Assembly: GCA_021797675.1 (NCBI GenBank)
Contig: JAJZZH010000175.1
Location: 1 to 35,533 of the forward strand
Direction: 5' to 3'
Length of the DNA stretch: 35,533 nt
DNA from: Bacillota bacterium
GTDB taxonomy: Bacteria; Bacillota; Sulfobacillia; Sulfobacillales; Sulfobacillaceae
Shown: in pieces, positions 1 to 9,035 of the stretch
Layout: every line of letters starts with the position of its first letter
Numbering within the stretch: the first letter of the stretch is position 1
The notes under the pieces: generated by a model
Databases searched by the model: none
Told to the model about the DNA's origin: nothing
The model's input: the letters and a program-made list of their open reading frames with translations, nothing else
Made by a program: the position numbers and the translations under genes

Positions 1-682
1 CATACCCATATTATACACCTTATGATGCGATGTACATAGATATCATGTGATTTGTTTTAGCAGTTATTTACCCCAACGCAATGCTTCAGCCTTACGCCAG
101 ACGGCGCACCAAGAGAAATCGGGGACGGATAAGAAGAAGTCGGCCGATGTTCAAAGCACCCAGGGCCAGGCAAGTCGATAAACTCCGGCAGGGGAGCGCA
201 AATCCATGACCGGCCATACCGTTCGAGCGAATCCCCGCCGACGCTTGGGGACACGGACTTCAAATCACCCGTTGAACGGCTGACGGAGCCCAGGGCAGGG
301 GATTACACGCTAACCCCAATCACCGACCGCCTGGCTCGTCCATCTCCAAGGGGCCTGTCCATAAATCCAAATCCCGGCCCTCTGCAATACAACATATAGG
401 ACCAGCGACTGACCCTGTGCCATAAATATTGAAACGCATACGGTTTCCGGTCGAATAAATAGACAAACTCCTAGGCGCAACGTTGGCTCCAAAGCCTTTC
501 AGACCTCGGGTTGGGAACGCGGGCACCGAATTTGAGAATAATCAGGGGATTTGCGTCCAAAAATCGTGAGACGTGACAGGTTGGCGGAGGATTCGGATCA
601 ACGTCGTCGAAAAGGGGAATACCCTGTCTTGACTTCGTGGCGGTTATATGGAAAAAATATGGAAGGGAGGAGCTCAAAAATC
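1..682. other. Left-edge region without a recognised gene
   Basis: The first 60 bases are AT-rich and the rest is GC-rich. Short open frames occur on both strands (for example 57-263 and 320-526, minus), but none has a convincing ribosome binding site, a recognisable motif or a family resemblance. It may hold the 3' remains of a decayed gene or mobile element, but nothing specific can be supported. The last 30 bases include the ribosome binding site of the spo0E-like gene. Confidence 0.4.
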
Positions 683-877
683 ATGACACGGTCAACTATG
701 CTCCAGGAGATTCATGCGCGACGCGAGGAGCTTTACCGTCTGATGGAGCTCCACCAAAAATTATCGCATCCGGTCGTGGTGCGGAAATCCCAAGAACTGG
801 ACCAATTGGTGATCCAGTGGCACACGTACGCTGACGGTCTCGACCGGGTCAACAAACAAGCCCGGAGGATCATTTGA
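683..877 (+). CDS. Spo0E-family aspartyl-phosphate phosphatase
   Basis: This is a 64-residue protein. The start is the ATG at 683, preceded by GGGAGGAG with 10-base spacing; the open frame extends upstream to 551 but without a signal there. Residues 7-46 match the Spo0E family: an N-terminal helix with the I-x3-R-x2-L pattern, a short loop and then the signature SQELD (residues 36-40) followed by an aliphatic tail. Members of this family are small two-helix proteins that remove phosphate from Spo0A-P and so delay sporulation. This assignment is the main evidence that the host is a spore former. It stands alone on the plus strand, convergent with the glycan operon to its right, with no functional link visible between them. 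The exact target response regulator cannot be read from sequence. Confidence 0.85.
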   Translation: MTRSTMLQEIHARREELYRLMELHQKLSHPVVVRKSQELDQLVIQWHTYADGLDRVNKQARRII

Positions 878-935
878 TATCTTTTGCCAGAGATACCGTC
901 TCGATGCGGACCCGGCGCTTCGTATAGGTTGCGAT

Positions 936-964
936 GGGCTCTGCTGTTCACAGCGGCGGAGCCC
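936..964. terminator. Imperfect hairpin between convergent genes
   Basis: GGGCTC (936-941) pairs with GAGCCC (959-964), with an inner GCTG/CAGC stem around a TTCA loop and an asymmetric internal bulge. It lies between the 3' ends of the spo0E-like gene and the flippase gene, where a bidirectional terminator is expected. No T-run follows on either strand, so it is only a candidate. Confidence 0.3.
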
Positions 965-1025
965 AGGGCGCACGGCAAAACCTGGAGAACAGTTCGGCCA
1001 TCGCGCGGACCCGCCGCGCCGGCCT

Positions 1026-2513
1026 TTACGATGACGGGGGCCGCCGGCTGATGGCCAGCACTTCTGGCCAGGGGACCGCGCGGGTGAGCCACGTGAGCAG
1101 CCCGTAGACGATGATGCCGAGCGCAATCGCGACCTCGACGGGTACCGACGCTTTCACCCACCACACGATGGCACCCATGGCCAGACTGTTGCCGACAATT
1201 TTGAGGAACGACGCGCGATGATGCGCCCAGTCTACCGGAGAGCGAACAATCCGGCGGACCGAGCGCAGGGTACCGCCTAAGAGGAGACCTTGAGTCGTCA
1301 CCAGGGCGACGGCAATCCCCATGGCGCGCCAGTGCACCAGCCCACCCATGAGAATCAGATTGGCTCCTCCGACCAGGGCAAAGAGCCGGGCAAACCGCGC
1401 TTCCTGGTTTCCTGCCATCAACGTGGTCGAAAAAATGTCGCGATATAAGGCGAGACACCACGACCAAATCAAAACCGCCAGCACGGGGCCACTGGCCGCA
1501 TACCGGGATCCTAAGGCTTGTCTCATCACCGGACCGGCGACCACGTCGATGCCCACTCCGATTGGAATGACGAGGGCTAATATCGAAATGCCTGCCAGTT
1601 GCACCACGCTTTCGGCCGTCGGGCGATCGTGCACGGTCAACCGACTCATCAGCGGGAAGGTCAAATTAAAGTAGACGGCGGAAAAGGTGTTGAGAAATAC
1701 GATGGGACGGTAGGCGGCGGCGTAATAGCCGACGGCCCGCGATCCCGCATAAACATGCAAGATCCAGGTATCCACGCCGGAATATAAAATGCTGACGAAC
1801 GAAGTGATCGCTAGCGGGAGGCCCGCTCGAATCGTCTTGAACCCTTCGCGCCGCGATATGCGTTGGCAGCGGAAGGGGACGAGCCGGCGAAGCCATAGCA
1901 CTTCGCCGACGACCGGGAGCGCGACCGACAACACGGTGATCCCCACCGCAAGTCCCAGATCTTCGGGTCCGTGCACCCAAAGCACGGTCAGGCCGAGTCG
2001 GACCAGCGCCCCCGCCAAGTCACCTAGGCTTACCATCCAGAGCCGCTGAATTCCGCTGTAAACCCAGCGCGGTGTCACGCCATTGAAAAAAACGAACAAC
2101 GCCCACAAAATGAAAAGATCCCGGTAGCCTACGAGACCCGGCATGACGAGGCTGCCTAAGACCAACCCTGCGGCTACGATTAGACTGACCAGGGCCGTCA
2201 GGGAGAGCCCGTAACCGACGACCTGGGTGGGGTCCCCGGACCGGCTCAGGTCCCGGGTTAAGAGGGGTTTGATGCCCAAATAGGTTAAAATGCCGACCAT
2301 GCCGCTAATCGCCCAGGTATAGCTGAATATCCCATAGTGCAGGGGGGCCAAGATCCTGGCCAGGTAGATCACCGTCACCAAATTGGCGACGCCTTGCAGC
2401 GCGGTCGCCATCGAACTGATCGCGGTGTTCTGCCAAATGGCGGAGATTTTTGTCACGACGCCTCTCCTTGTCCCCGGGCGAAGGTCTTCGCCCCGTCCCT
2501 CGCTTTCGGCCAT
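1026..2513 (-). CDS. Wzx-type polysaccharide flippase (MOP superfamily)
   Basis: The 495-residue protein has 12-14 predicted membrane helices and little else. The first region (residues about 25-60) has the IWQNT...YLARIL-x-P-x-x-YG pattern of the polysaccharide biosynthesis/RfbX family, and aromatic-glycine TM repeats continue to the end. Such proteins flip undecaprenyl-linked glycans across the membrane. Two starts are possible: the ATG at 2513, or the GTG at 2456, which has GGAGAGG four bases upstream and would remove a charged 19-residue leader. The GTG is attractive because the leader looks non-membrane and poorly conserved. It is the last gene of the glycan operon, 66 bases after the GT4 gene. 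That position fits export of the product made by the upstream transferases. The transported lipid-linked sugar cannot be named. Confidence 0.85.
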   Translation of the reverse strand: MAESEGRGEDLRPGTRRGVVTKISAIWQNTAISSMATALQGVANLVTVIYLARILAPLHYGIFSYTWAISGMVGILTYLGIKPLLTRDLSRSGDPTQVVGYGLSLTALVSLIVAAGLVLGSLVMPGLVGYRDLFILWALFVFFNGVTPRWVYSGIQRLWMVSLGDLAGALVRLGLTVLWVHGPEDLGLAVGITVLSVALPVVGEVLWLRRLVPFRCQRISRREGFKTIRAGLPLAITSFVSILYSGVDTWILHVYAGSRAVGYYAAAYRPIVFLNTFSAVYFNLTFPLMSRLTVHDRPTAESVVQLAGISILALVIPIGVGIDVVAGPVMRQALGSRYAASGPVLAVLIWSWCLALYRDIFSTTLMAGNQEARFARLFALVGGANLILMGGLVHWRAMGIAVALVTTQGLLLGGTLRSVRRIVRSPVDWAHHRASFLKIVGNSLAMGAIVWWVKASVPVEVAIALGIIVYGLLTWLTRAVPWPEVLAISRRPPSS

Positions 2514-2579
2514 GCCCTCATCCTCATCGTAGCAAACCGGCCCCCGGGTGGGGAGGATTCTACCCCAAGCGGAGGGCTC

Positions 2580-3677
2580 TCAGTCTTCCGGGGATTCCTC
2601 AGGACTGCTGAACAAGGATTCCGCCGCGGCGAGCGAGTGCTCCCAGGTATATTGGCGCGTCACGGCCACGCCGCTTTGGGCCAAGGCCACTCGCAGGGCA
2701 TCGTCTTCCATCAGTTGGCGGACGGATCGCGCCAATAGGTCGGGACGCTTCGGTGGGCACAGCAAGGCGTTCGTTCCATGCTGAGCGTAGGCTAGACTTC
2801 CGCCGTTGTCAGTGCAAACCAAGGTGGCGCCGCAGGCCATGGCCTCCATGCCGGGGAGCCCCCAGCCCTCATAGTGCGATCCCACCACGAAAATCCGGGT
2901 TTGGTTGTAAAGCTGCCGCAGTGCGTCATTCGATGGCCGTTGGTGGTAGCGGGCCCAACTCGGCAGCAACTTAGGCCGCGGTTTGGACCCAAAGCACCAG
3001 ACCTTACCCGCCAGTTGCAGGGGCCCGACCAACTCGGCCAGAGCCCGCAATACGTCCGTCGTGCCCTTGTAGGGCTCGGACCGATACGGAAAACCGATCA
3101 GGTTGCGTTCCGAGCTGGTGATGGCGATTTCCGGGTGAAAGACTTCCGCATCGATGGCGTTGGGAATCCACCGAGAGCGGATGCCTTGCTGATCCAGGAA
3201 ATCGCGCAGCGCGGGAGAGATGACCACCAGTTCAAAACGTCCGCGGTATGTTCGCAGCATTCTCTCGCGGAGCGCTGGCGGGGCCGTCATCACGTGCTCG
3301 TAGTCCTGCACCCAGTATAATTTTCGACCTTTGGACCGCGGATACCGCCGGACCCATTCAGCCGTGGTCCACGCGGTCGCTACGACCACCTCGGCGTCGG
3401 GGACAAAGCGCGGATGGAGTCCTGGAACCGTCCGCACCTCGACCCGGGGATCAAAGGCGAACCAGGCTCCGGGGCGATACGTCAGCCGCACCTGGCGAAG
3501 GGCCCAGCCTGCGATCCGCACCGGCCACTCCCGTGGGGGGGAGCCGGTTAAGAGCAGGTCGGGATGGACGACGGTAACCCGGTGATGGCTAGCCAGACGG
3601 TTGGCGTACTCATAGATGATCTTGAATCCCCCAGTAGGATGCCGGGCATATCCGGGCAAACAAAACACGATGGTCAC
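2580..3677 (-). CDS. GT4-family glycosyltransferase
   Basis: This is a 365-residue soluble GT-B fold enzyme. The N-terminus has the glycine-rich loop TGGFKIIYEYANRLA (residues about 15-29) typical of an acceptor-binding domain. The C-terminal nucleotide-sugar domain has the E-x7-E motif, with Glu270 and Glu278 in YEGWGLPGMEAMACG, followed by a TDNGG loop. GT4 enzymes are retaining transferases that use nucleotide sugars, typically in surface glycan synthesis. The start is GTG at 3677 with AGGAGA about eight bases upstream. A 163-base gap separates it from the preceding GT2 gene and nothing recognisable lies there. Donor and acceptor are unknown. Its place between two GT2 genes and the flippase supports a role in building a lipid-linked oligosaccharide at the inner face of the membrane. 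Confidence 0.9.
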   Translation of the reverse strand: MTIVFCLPGYARHPTGGFKIIYEYANRLASHHRVTVVHPDLLLTGSPPREWPVRIAGWALRQVRLTYRPGAWFAFDPRVEVRTVPGLHPRFVPDAEVVVATAWTTAEWVRRYPRSKGRKLYWVQDYEHVMTAPPALRERMLRTYRGRFELVVISPALRDFLDQQGIRSRWIPNAIDAEVFHPEIAITSSERNLIGFPYRSEPYKGTTDVLRALAELVGPLQLAGKVWCFGSKPRPKLLPSWARYHQRPSNDALRQLYNQTRIFVVGSHYEGWGLPGMEAMACGATLVCTDNGGSLAYAQHGTNALLCPPKRPDLLARSVRQLMEDDALRVALAQSGVAVTRQYTWEHSLAAAESLFSSPEESPED

Positions 3678-3840
3678 CGCACTCTCTCCTACTCGTATGG
3701 ATTCGTCGCGGTAAGGGATACCTTGCCGGGGCAGGGCTAGATTTCCCGCGGGTTATGGTCGGGGACAGGGGGCGCCGGCCGACGCGCAGCGTTCCCCGTC
3801 ACGGTCCGGAACGTCATGCCATCTGCGTACGCCGAGCCGG

Positions 3841-4800
3841 CTAGACGAAAAGGGTCATCATCCACTTGGTGACCCACCAATGATCGAAATAACCGTCCTG
3901 AAGGGCGTAACGCCGGCGCGTGTAAAATCCCCAACGGTCGAGATTGGCATAGCGGGCAGCCACGGCGGCGACTTCGGGCGTCAGTGCCTCCTCGTAGCGG
4001 GTTAAATAGGCGCGGGTCTGTCGTTGGGTGCGCAGGAGTCGGCGCCGCATCAAGCGATAGAACTCGGGAGCCCGACCGCTGATGACATCCGCGGCCAGCG
4101 ACCGCCCGTCCAGTGCGCGGGCTCCCAGCAGGTTGCTGCCGTGTTGACGGTAAAGTAGGCCGGGGCCCGGCAAAGCCCGCATCCGGCCTAGGCCCTGAAC
4201 CACGAGGGCAATCCACCAGTCATACATGATGGCTTCGCTGGGAAAGGGCAGACTGCATTCGACGGCAGCACGGTTCACGGTGGTGGCACAGCCGGTCACC
4301 GTGTTGTGAAAGAGCAACCCACCGAAGGTCGGGGCGGGAGGCATCTTGGCCGCTTGCCAGAGCGAGGGGGTGATGGGCTGCAGGCGGGCGTTCACCACCC
4401 GGAGGTCGGTGTGCACCAACAAGGGCGTCATCGTCCCCCGGTCGCCCGCCTGGTCCTCAAGCGCTCGCAGCGCGGAGAGCGACCGTTCAATCTTGTCAGG
4501 CAGCCAAAGGTCGTCCTGGTCGCAAAACATGATATAGCGGGAGCGGGTCAAGCCCAGCAGATATTCGACGTGGCGGGTTACGTCGTGAAAGGCCCTCGGC
4601 GGCGAGACGTCGCGCATGCGGTGGGGATGATGAGCGACATAACGAGCGATAATCGCGCGGGTTCCGTCGGTAGAGCCATCGTCGGACAGCAGCAAGCGCC
4701 AATTGCGTTCGCGTTGGCCCAAGATCGAATCCACCTGGGCGGCAAGGAACGCTTCGCCGTTATAGGTGGGCAAGATGATTTCGACGACCGGGGGTTCCAT
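3841..4800 (-). CDS. GT2-family glycosyltransferase (rhamnosyltransferase-like)
   Basis: This is a 319-residue GT-A enzyme. The start is the ATG at 4800, because GAGGAGG lies six bases upstream; the open frame runs 45 bases further without a signal. Residues 7-15 give the IILPTYNG nucleotide-binding strand, residues 40-46 the DDGSTDG motif and residues 94-97 the DQDD metal-binding motif in FCDQDDLWLPDKIE. That last block is typical of the capsule or O-antigen rhamnosyltransferase-like branch, although specificity is not predictable from it. The C-terminal third is arginine-rich and carries no clear transmembrane helix. It follows the next GT2 gene by 61 bases in the same operon. Most likely it adds one sugar to a lipid-linked intermediate. 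Confidence 0.88.
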   Translation of the reverse strand: MEPPVVEIILPTYNGEAFLAAQVDSILGQRERNWRLLLSDDGSTDGTRAIIARYVAHHPHRMRDVSPPRAFHDVTRHVEYLLGLTRSRYIMFCDQDDLWLPDKIERSLSALRALEDQAGDRGTMTPLLVHTDLRVVNARLQPITPSLWQAAKMPPAPTFGGLLFHNTVTGCATTVNRAAVECSLPFPSEAIMYDWWIALVVQGLGRMRALPGPGLLYRQHGSNLLGARALDGRSLAADVISGRAPEFYRLMRRRLLRTQRQTRAYLTRYEEALTPEVAAVAARYANLDRWGFYTRRRYALQDGYFDHWWVTKWMMTLFV

Positions 4801-4861
4801 CCGCTGCCTCCTCTGCATCGTTCGGTTGATCCGGCGTCCCGGCAACCTAGCGGTGGGTGGT

Positions 4862-5800
4862 TTAATAGGTTAAACGGAGCCGGTTATACCACAATTTCAT
4901 CAAGGTGAGCACCGTGGGCACGAACGCAGCATGTACGGCCGGACGCTGGCTGCTAAGGGGTGGGCAGGGTCCGCCCCTCAGCAGCCGGTAAAGATTCACA
5001 CTCCACCAAAGCGCCACAATGCGCCGTTCCGCCGCCTGCTGGTCCTTTGGGGAAAGGTGGACGGTCACGGATTCGTCGCTCAGGAGCCGCCTTAGGGTTT
5101 TCCATTCATACGCCACGAGGCGGCCGGTAGCTAGAAACCTGGCGGTCTGGGTGTCTTGGCCGAGATGTTGAAAGGCGAGCGCGCTGGGAGCGAAATAGAT
5201 GGGGTAGCGGGCCGCAATGTTGACCCAGGCCTCAAAGTCACCGGCCCAGGGGTTGTCGGCGGGGACTCCGCCAATGCTTTCCAAAGCGTCACGGCGTACC
5301 ACCACCGAGGAATAGAGTCCGTATAGGTTGCCATGGGCGAGTGCGCGGGCGATGGTCTGGCCGGCCTCGAAGCGTCCGCATAAGGGCGTGGCATAGTATC
5401 GGTTGCCGCGCTTCCCCGGGCGGTGCTGCACCCGGCGTCCTGAGACCAGGGCCAGCTCTGGGTCGGTGGCGACCACGGCATGCACCTTGTCGAGAAACGT
5501 TGGCTCCAGATAGTCGTCGGCTGCCAAGAGCAGCACGTAGGGGGCGCGGCCTTTGGTGGCAGCTCGCCGAAAATTTCCGGAAAGCCCGAGATTTTCCGTG
5601 TTTCGCTCGGCGTGAATCCCTGGCGACCACTGGGTCGCCGCTTGTGCCAATTCCCAGGCCCCATCGGTTGATTGGTCGTCGACGATCCATAGTTCCCACC
5701 CGGAGTCAGATTGGGCGAGCACCGACCGCACGGCACGTTCCAGCAGCGGGGCACGATTGTAGGATGGAATCGCGATCGTAATCCAGGGCGGGTTAGGCAT
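4862..5800 (-). CDS. GT2-family glycosyltransferase
   Basis: This is a 312-residue GT-A enzyme. It starts at the ATG at 5800, with GGAGG six bases upstream. Key blocks are ITIAIPSYNRAPLLERAV (residues 7-24), VDDQSTDG (40-47) and LLAADDYLEP (91-100), where the ADD replaces the usual DxD. The C-terminal region contains WAGDFEAWVNIAARYP, which resembles the catalytic-base and acceptor region of GT2 enzymes, then a helical tail with repeated leucines that could lie against the membrane. Like its neighbours it probably acts in the cytoplasm on a polyprenyl-linked acceptor. It is separated by 96 bases from the upstream polyprenyl-phosphate transferase gene. Sugar specificity is unknown. Confidence 0.88.
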   Translation of the reverse strand: MPNPPWITIAIPSYNRAPLLERAVRSVLAQSDSGWELWIVDDQSTDGAWELAQAATQWSPGIHAERNTENLGLSGNFRRAATKGRAPYVLLLAADDYLEPTFLDKVHAVVATDPELALVSGRRVQHRPGKRGNRYYATPLCGRFEAGQTIARALAHGNLYGLYSSVVVRRDALESIGGVPADNPWAGDFEAWVNIAARYPIYFAPSALAFQHLGQDTQTARFLATGRLVAYEWKTLRRLLSDESVTVHLSPKDQQAAERRIVALWWSVNLYRLLRGGPCPPLSSQRPAVHAAFVPTVLTLMKLWYNRLRLTY

Positions 5801-5896
5801 CGAATTCCTCCTTAGGCACCATATTTCATCCGTCTATCTATCCATCTATCCGCCCATGCCGGGGGGGACGCATCCGGGGTGCCGATCCCCTGCGCC

Positions 5897-6883
5897 CTAT
5901 CTCCCACTGCCGGGCATGCTCCGGCGTCCGGGCGGGATCGACTCGGCGGGCTCCAGGTTGACCGTCCGACCGATGACATAGAGCGGTCGACCGCGGGCTT
6001 CCTCGGCAATGCGGCCCACGTATTCGCCGACCATGCCGATGACGCCGAGCTGAAGGGCTCCCAACCATAAGACGGTAACCATTAGCGACGTCCAACCGAG
6101 CACCAAGTTCGCCGGATGGGTCATTTTCTGAACGATGAGCCATACGCTGAAAATCGCGGCGATGACGGCGACCAACAGCGCTAAACGGGTGCCGATTCTG
6201 AGCGGAGCGACGGTAAACCCGGTCAAGGCGTCGACCGAGAGCCGCCACATTCGGCGCCACGGGTACTTGCTGTGGCCCGCTGCCCGTGGCTGGCGGACGT
6301 AGGGCACCCCGGTCTGGCGAAAACCCGTCCAAGCCGCCATACCCCGCAAGAAACGGTGATGTTCGGGCATGGCATTGATCACGTCGACGACGGGACGCGA
6401 GAGGAGGCGAAAGTCGCCAACGTCAAGCGGGATGTCGACGTCACTCAATCGGCGGAGAATCCGGTAAAACCAGTGGGCGGAGGCACGCTTGAACCAAGAT
6501 TCCCCGGAGCGCACGGTGCGAATCCCGTAGACGACGTCATAACCCTGCTGCCAGCGCCGCAGGAATTCCGTGATCAACTCGGGGGGATCCTGGAGGTCGG
6601 CATCGATTACCACGACCGCCTGGCCGCAGGCATGGTGAAGACCCGCGGTAACGGCCGCCTGATGACCAAAATTCCGGGTCAACAGGAGCACCTTGACCCG
6701 GGGATCGCGCTGAGCAAGCCCGTCGAGAATCGCCGCCGAATGATCCCGCGACCCATCGTCGACAAAGAGAATCTCAGCGTCAAGATCCGACGAAACCTCC
6801 GCGAGCCGACGGTAGCATTGCAGCAAAACGGCTTCTTCATTGTAGACCGGAACCACGATGCTCAAGAGCGGTGGGTTTTTCAT
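5897..6883 (-). CDS. DPM1/GtrB-like polyprenyl-phosphate glycosyltransferase
   Basis: This is a 328-residue membrane-bound GT2 enzyme. The start is the ATG at 6883 with GGAGG seven bases upstream; the open frame continues about 100 bases upstream with low-complexity basic sequence that is unlikely to be translated. Motifs are SIVVPVYNEE (residues 8-17), VDDGSRD (41-47), and VIDADLQDPPELI (92-104) with the DAD metal site. Two membrane helices follow near residues 225-250 and 260-285, ending in the GMVGEYVGRI-x-EEARGRPLYVI tail typical of GtrB, ArnC and YkcC relatives. The family transfers a sugar from a nucleotide donor to undecaprenyl phosphate, giving a carrier that GT-C enzymes use on the outer face. 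Two GT-C-like proteins lie immediately upstream, so this enzyme is their likely donor supplier. Confidence 0.9.
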   Translation of the reverse strand: MKNPPLLSIVVPVYNEEAVLLQCYRRLAEVSSDLDAEILFVDDGSRDHSAAILDGLAQRDPRVKVLLLTRNFGHQAAVTAGLHHACGQAVVVIDADLQDPPELITEFLRRWQQGYDVVYGIRTVRSGESWFKRASAHWFYRILRRLSDVDIPLDVGDFRLLSRPVVDVINAMPEHHRFLRGMAAWTGFRQTGVPYVRQPRAAGHSKYPWRRMWRLSVDALTGFTVAPLRIGTRLALLVAVIAAIFSVWLIVQKMTHPANLVLGWTSLMVTVLWLGALQLGVIGMVGEYVGRIAEEARGRPLYVIGRTVNLEPAESIPPGRRSMPGSGR

Positions 6884-7037
6884 GGGATGCCTCCTTTCTT
6901 GTGCGGTGCTTCTTGGTTTCCGTCGTTCCTCGGGTTGCCCCGGGGCTTGTCTGCTTCGGCCTCGGCGTCTTGCCCGCCTTGCCGACGGCACCGGCCGCAG
7001 CGATCGACGCGACCGGCATCCCGCACATCGCTGCGGG

Positions 7038-9035
7038 TCAAGGGCGAACCGGGTTTAGCGACAGCGCATAAACGTTGACGATCTCGTTCCCCGGCGTATA
7101 CACGCGAACTTCGAATTGGTCGTGGGTGGTCGCCGGCGGGGTAGGCTGATACCGGAACCAACCGACCCCGCCATACAAATGCCGGGGGTATTGACGATGG
7201 ATGACAACCGGGACCGTGACCGTTTCGACGCCGTTGGTGGCCGGAAGCGTACTCTGTTCCAACAAGACGCCCGCGGTGGCATTCCAGATCTGCAGCTGGG
7301 CGGGACCGGTGTCGGCGAGCCGCACCTTGGCTTGGTACCGACCGTCGGGCAAGCGCCAGTACGCTTGCTGGACGACGTATCCAGGTGCCTGGCTGCCTGT
7401 CGCCATGTGCCAGTCGGGGTAGGGACCGGTCAGGATCCGGGTTCCCACCTGGGTCGCCAGCGTCCAGGCGGGCACCTTGCGGGGAGTGCCGACCGTCAAA
7501 GTGTGCATCCCCGGGGGGGGCGTCCAGGCGAAGGCCCAAATATCGGCCCGGCTGCCCAGCCGGCGGATGCCCGGCAAGCGGGACAAGAAGGCCACGCGGC
7601 CGAGTTCCTGCGCTGCTGATGCGGTGTCGATGCCCTGGTACGGCGATACGATGAAATAGACGCGGCGACGGACGATCGGGATCGAACTCAGAAAGACATC
7701 GACGGCACGCCGGCCGGCGAACCGCCCGAGGATGCCCTGGCTGGCGACCACCTCGGCGGAGGGGGGAATCATCCGCCGAAGACGTTGTAATTGGCGGGCA
7801 CCTTGGGCCGAAACGCCGTCGACAAAGGCAGAGGGGACCACATGGGGAATCCACACGATGGCCCAACCGAAAACGTTGGCCAACAGCGCCACCGTGAGGC
7901 CCACTCCTAGCCGCTGGCGCCAGCGGGCGAGCCGGGTGATCGCCTCCATACTGCCCACGAGGATGAATCCGTACATGGGAAAGGACTGAAAGCCGGGAAG
8001 GCTAAAATTCACCGAAGCCGCGAGATTATTCTCCACCGCCAAGAGTCCCGCAATGGGCAGCCCCCAAGGGGTGAGGGCACCGATAATCCCCTCCGGCGCC
8101 AGATTAGCGTAGATGTTCAGCCGATGCGGCCAGAGGTGGCTCCAGAGTACTCCAGGATGGGTGATGATCCCCAACAGCAGCTGGGCTCCCCCCGCTGGCG
8201 CGGCGTGGGCGGCCGTCGACGACGGATGGCTCGGGCCGGGCGACACGTTGGCGCCCAAATGCACGCCTAAGTGGCTAGCCAGCAGGAATCCGCCCATCCC
8301 TAGCAGCACCAGACTCCAGCCCCGAAGCCTCCGGCCCCGCTCAAGCCAGATGCACGACGCCCCCAGCGCGACCAGATAGGTCATCGAGACATTGCCGGTG
8401 CTGGCGACCAAAAAGGCGAAGAGAAAGCCCAGCCGGTTGCGTTCACGGACAAACGACCAAGCGGCAGCCATGAGGAAAAACGCCGCAATATCCTCAAAAT
8501 GAAAGTCGAAGGTGATGGCCTCGACCATCCATGGATCGGCCAACACCATGAACAATCCGGCGAGGATCAAGAAGCGGCGGAGCGCCAGCGCACCGACGCG
8601 CTCGGTCAAACGGTGCCGAATCCAGGTCCAGGCGATCCATCCGGTACCGACCACCGCCGAATCCTGCAGCGCCAAGAGCCAAAAAGAGTGAGGCCAGAGC
8701 CAGTAGAGGGGTGCTAGCACCCAGAGCAGGAGTTCCAGGTGGTTTTTGTAAAACGGCGGACCGTCGATCAACAGATGAGGATTCAGCACTCCGCGGGCGA
8801 TCAGGGACCATGCTTGGTGGTAGTAGGCAAAGTCGACGGTGAGCGCAAAATGGCGGTACTGCATCCAGCTGAGCGTCAACAGGCCTATCCATTGGGCAAC
8901 AAATAATGCCGGCGGCCCATAACGGCCGAGGACGGAGGTGAGCATTGCGCCCGCCTGCGCCATAACCTGGCGGGCTTCCTGAGCGCGCAGCGGTCCCCCC
9001 AGACCGGCGACGACGCGCTCCCGCCACGCACTCAT
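7038..9035 (-). CDS. DUF2079-like polytopic membrane protein with extracytoplasmic C-terminus
   Basis: This is a 665-residue protein. About ten hydrophobic helices occupy residues 40-400. The segment after the first helix (FALTVDFAYYHQAWSLIARG, about 83-102) matches the pattern of DUF2079 membrane proteins, which are thought to be GT-C glycosyltransferase relatives. After the last helix, about 270 residues continue as soluble beta-rich sequence, with a Rossmann-like stretch around VVASQGILGRFAGRR and a final beta-sandwich-like part. This tail should face outside. Its ATG at 9035 overlaps the preceding stop codon as ATGA, so the two proteins are probably made in equal amounts and may form a complex. 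A role as transferase or polymerase using polyprenyl-phosphate sugars is inferred and is not proven by a catalytic motif. Confidence 0.65.
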   Translation of the reverse strand: MSAWRERVVAGLGGPLRAQEARQVMAQAGAMLTSVLGRYGPPALFVAQWIGLLTLSWMQYRHFALTVDFAYYHQAWSLIARGVLNPHLLIDGPPFYKNHLELLLWVLAPLYWLWPHSFWLLALQDSAVVGTGWIAWTWIRHRLTERVGALALRRFLILAGLFMVLADPWMVEAITFDFHFEDIAAFFLMAAAWSFVRERNRLGFLFAFLVASTGNVSMTYLVALGASCIWLERGRRLRGWSLVLLGMGGFLLASHLGVHLGANVSPGPSHPSSTAAHAAPAGGAQLLLGIITHPGVLWSHLWPHRLNIYANLAPEGIIGALTPWGLPIAGLLAVENNLAASVNFSLPGFQSFPMYGFILVGSMEAITRLARWRQRLGVGLTVALLANVFGWAIVWIPHVVPSAFVDGVSAQGARQLQRLRRMIPPSAEVVASQGILGRFAGRRAVDVFLSSIPIVRRRVYFIVSPYQGIDTASAAQELGRVAFLSRLPGIRRLGSRADIWAFAWTPPPGMHTLTVGTPRKVPAWTLATQVGTRILTGPYPDWHMATGSQAPGYVVQQAYWRLPDGRYQAKVRLADTGPAQLQIWNATAGVLLEQSTLPATNGVETVTVPVVIHRQYPRHLYGGVGWFRYQPTPPATTHDQFEVRVYTPGNEIVNVYALSLNPVRP

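Noticed and set aside
57-526. Possible decayed transposase or TnpB tail at the left edge
   Set aside because: The short frames have a vaguely mobile-element look, but no motif could be matched, so no feature was claimed.
5829-5851. CTAT/CCAT simple repeat between two GT2 genes
   Set aside because: Only a few imperfect copies, not in a coding frame or near a promoter; too short to argue for phase variation.
4306-6070. Plus-strand open frames over the GT2 genes (for example 4306-4908 and 5341-5781)
   Set aside because: They mirror well-supported minus-strand glycosyltransferases, have no ribosome binding sites and show no family motifs; they are GC-rich antisense shadows.
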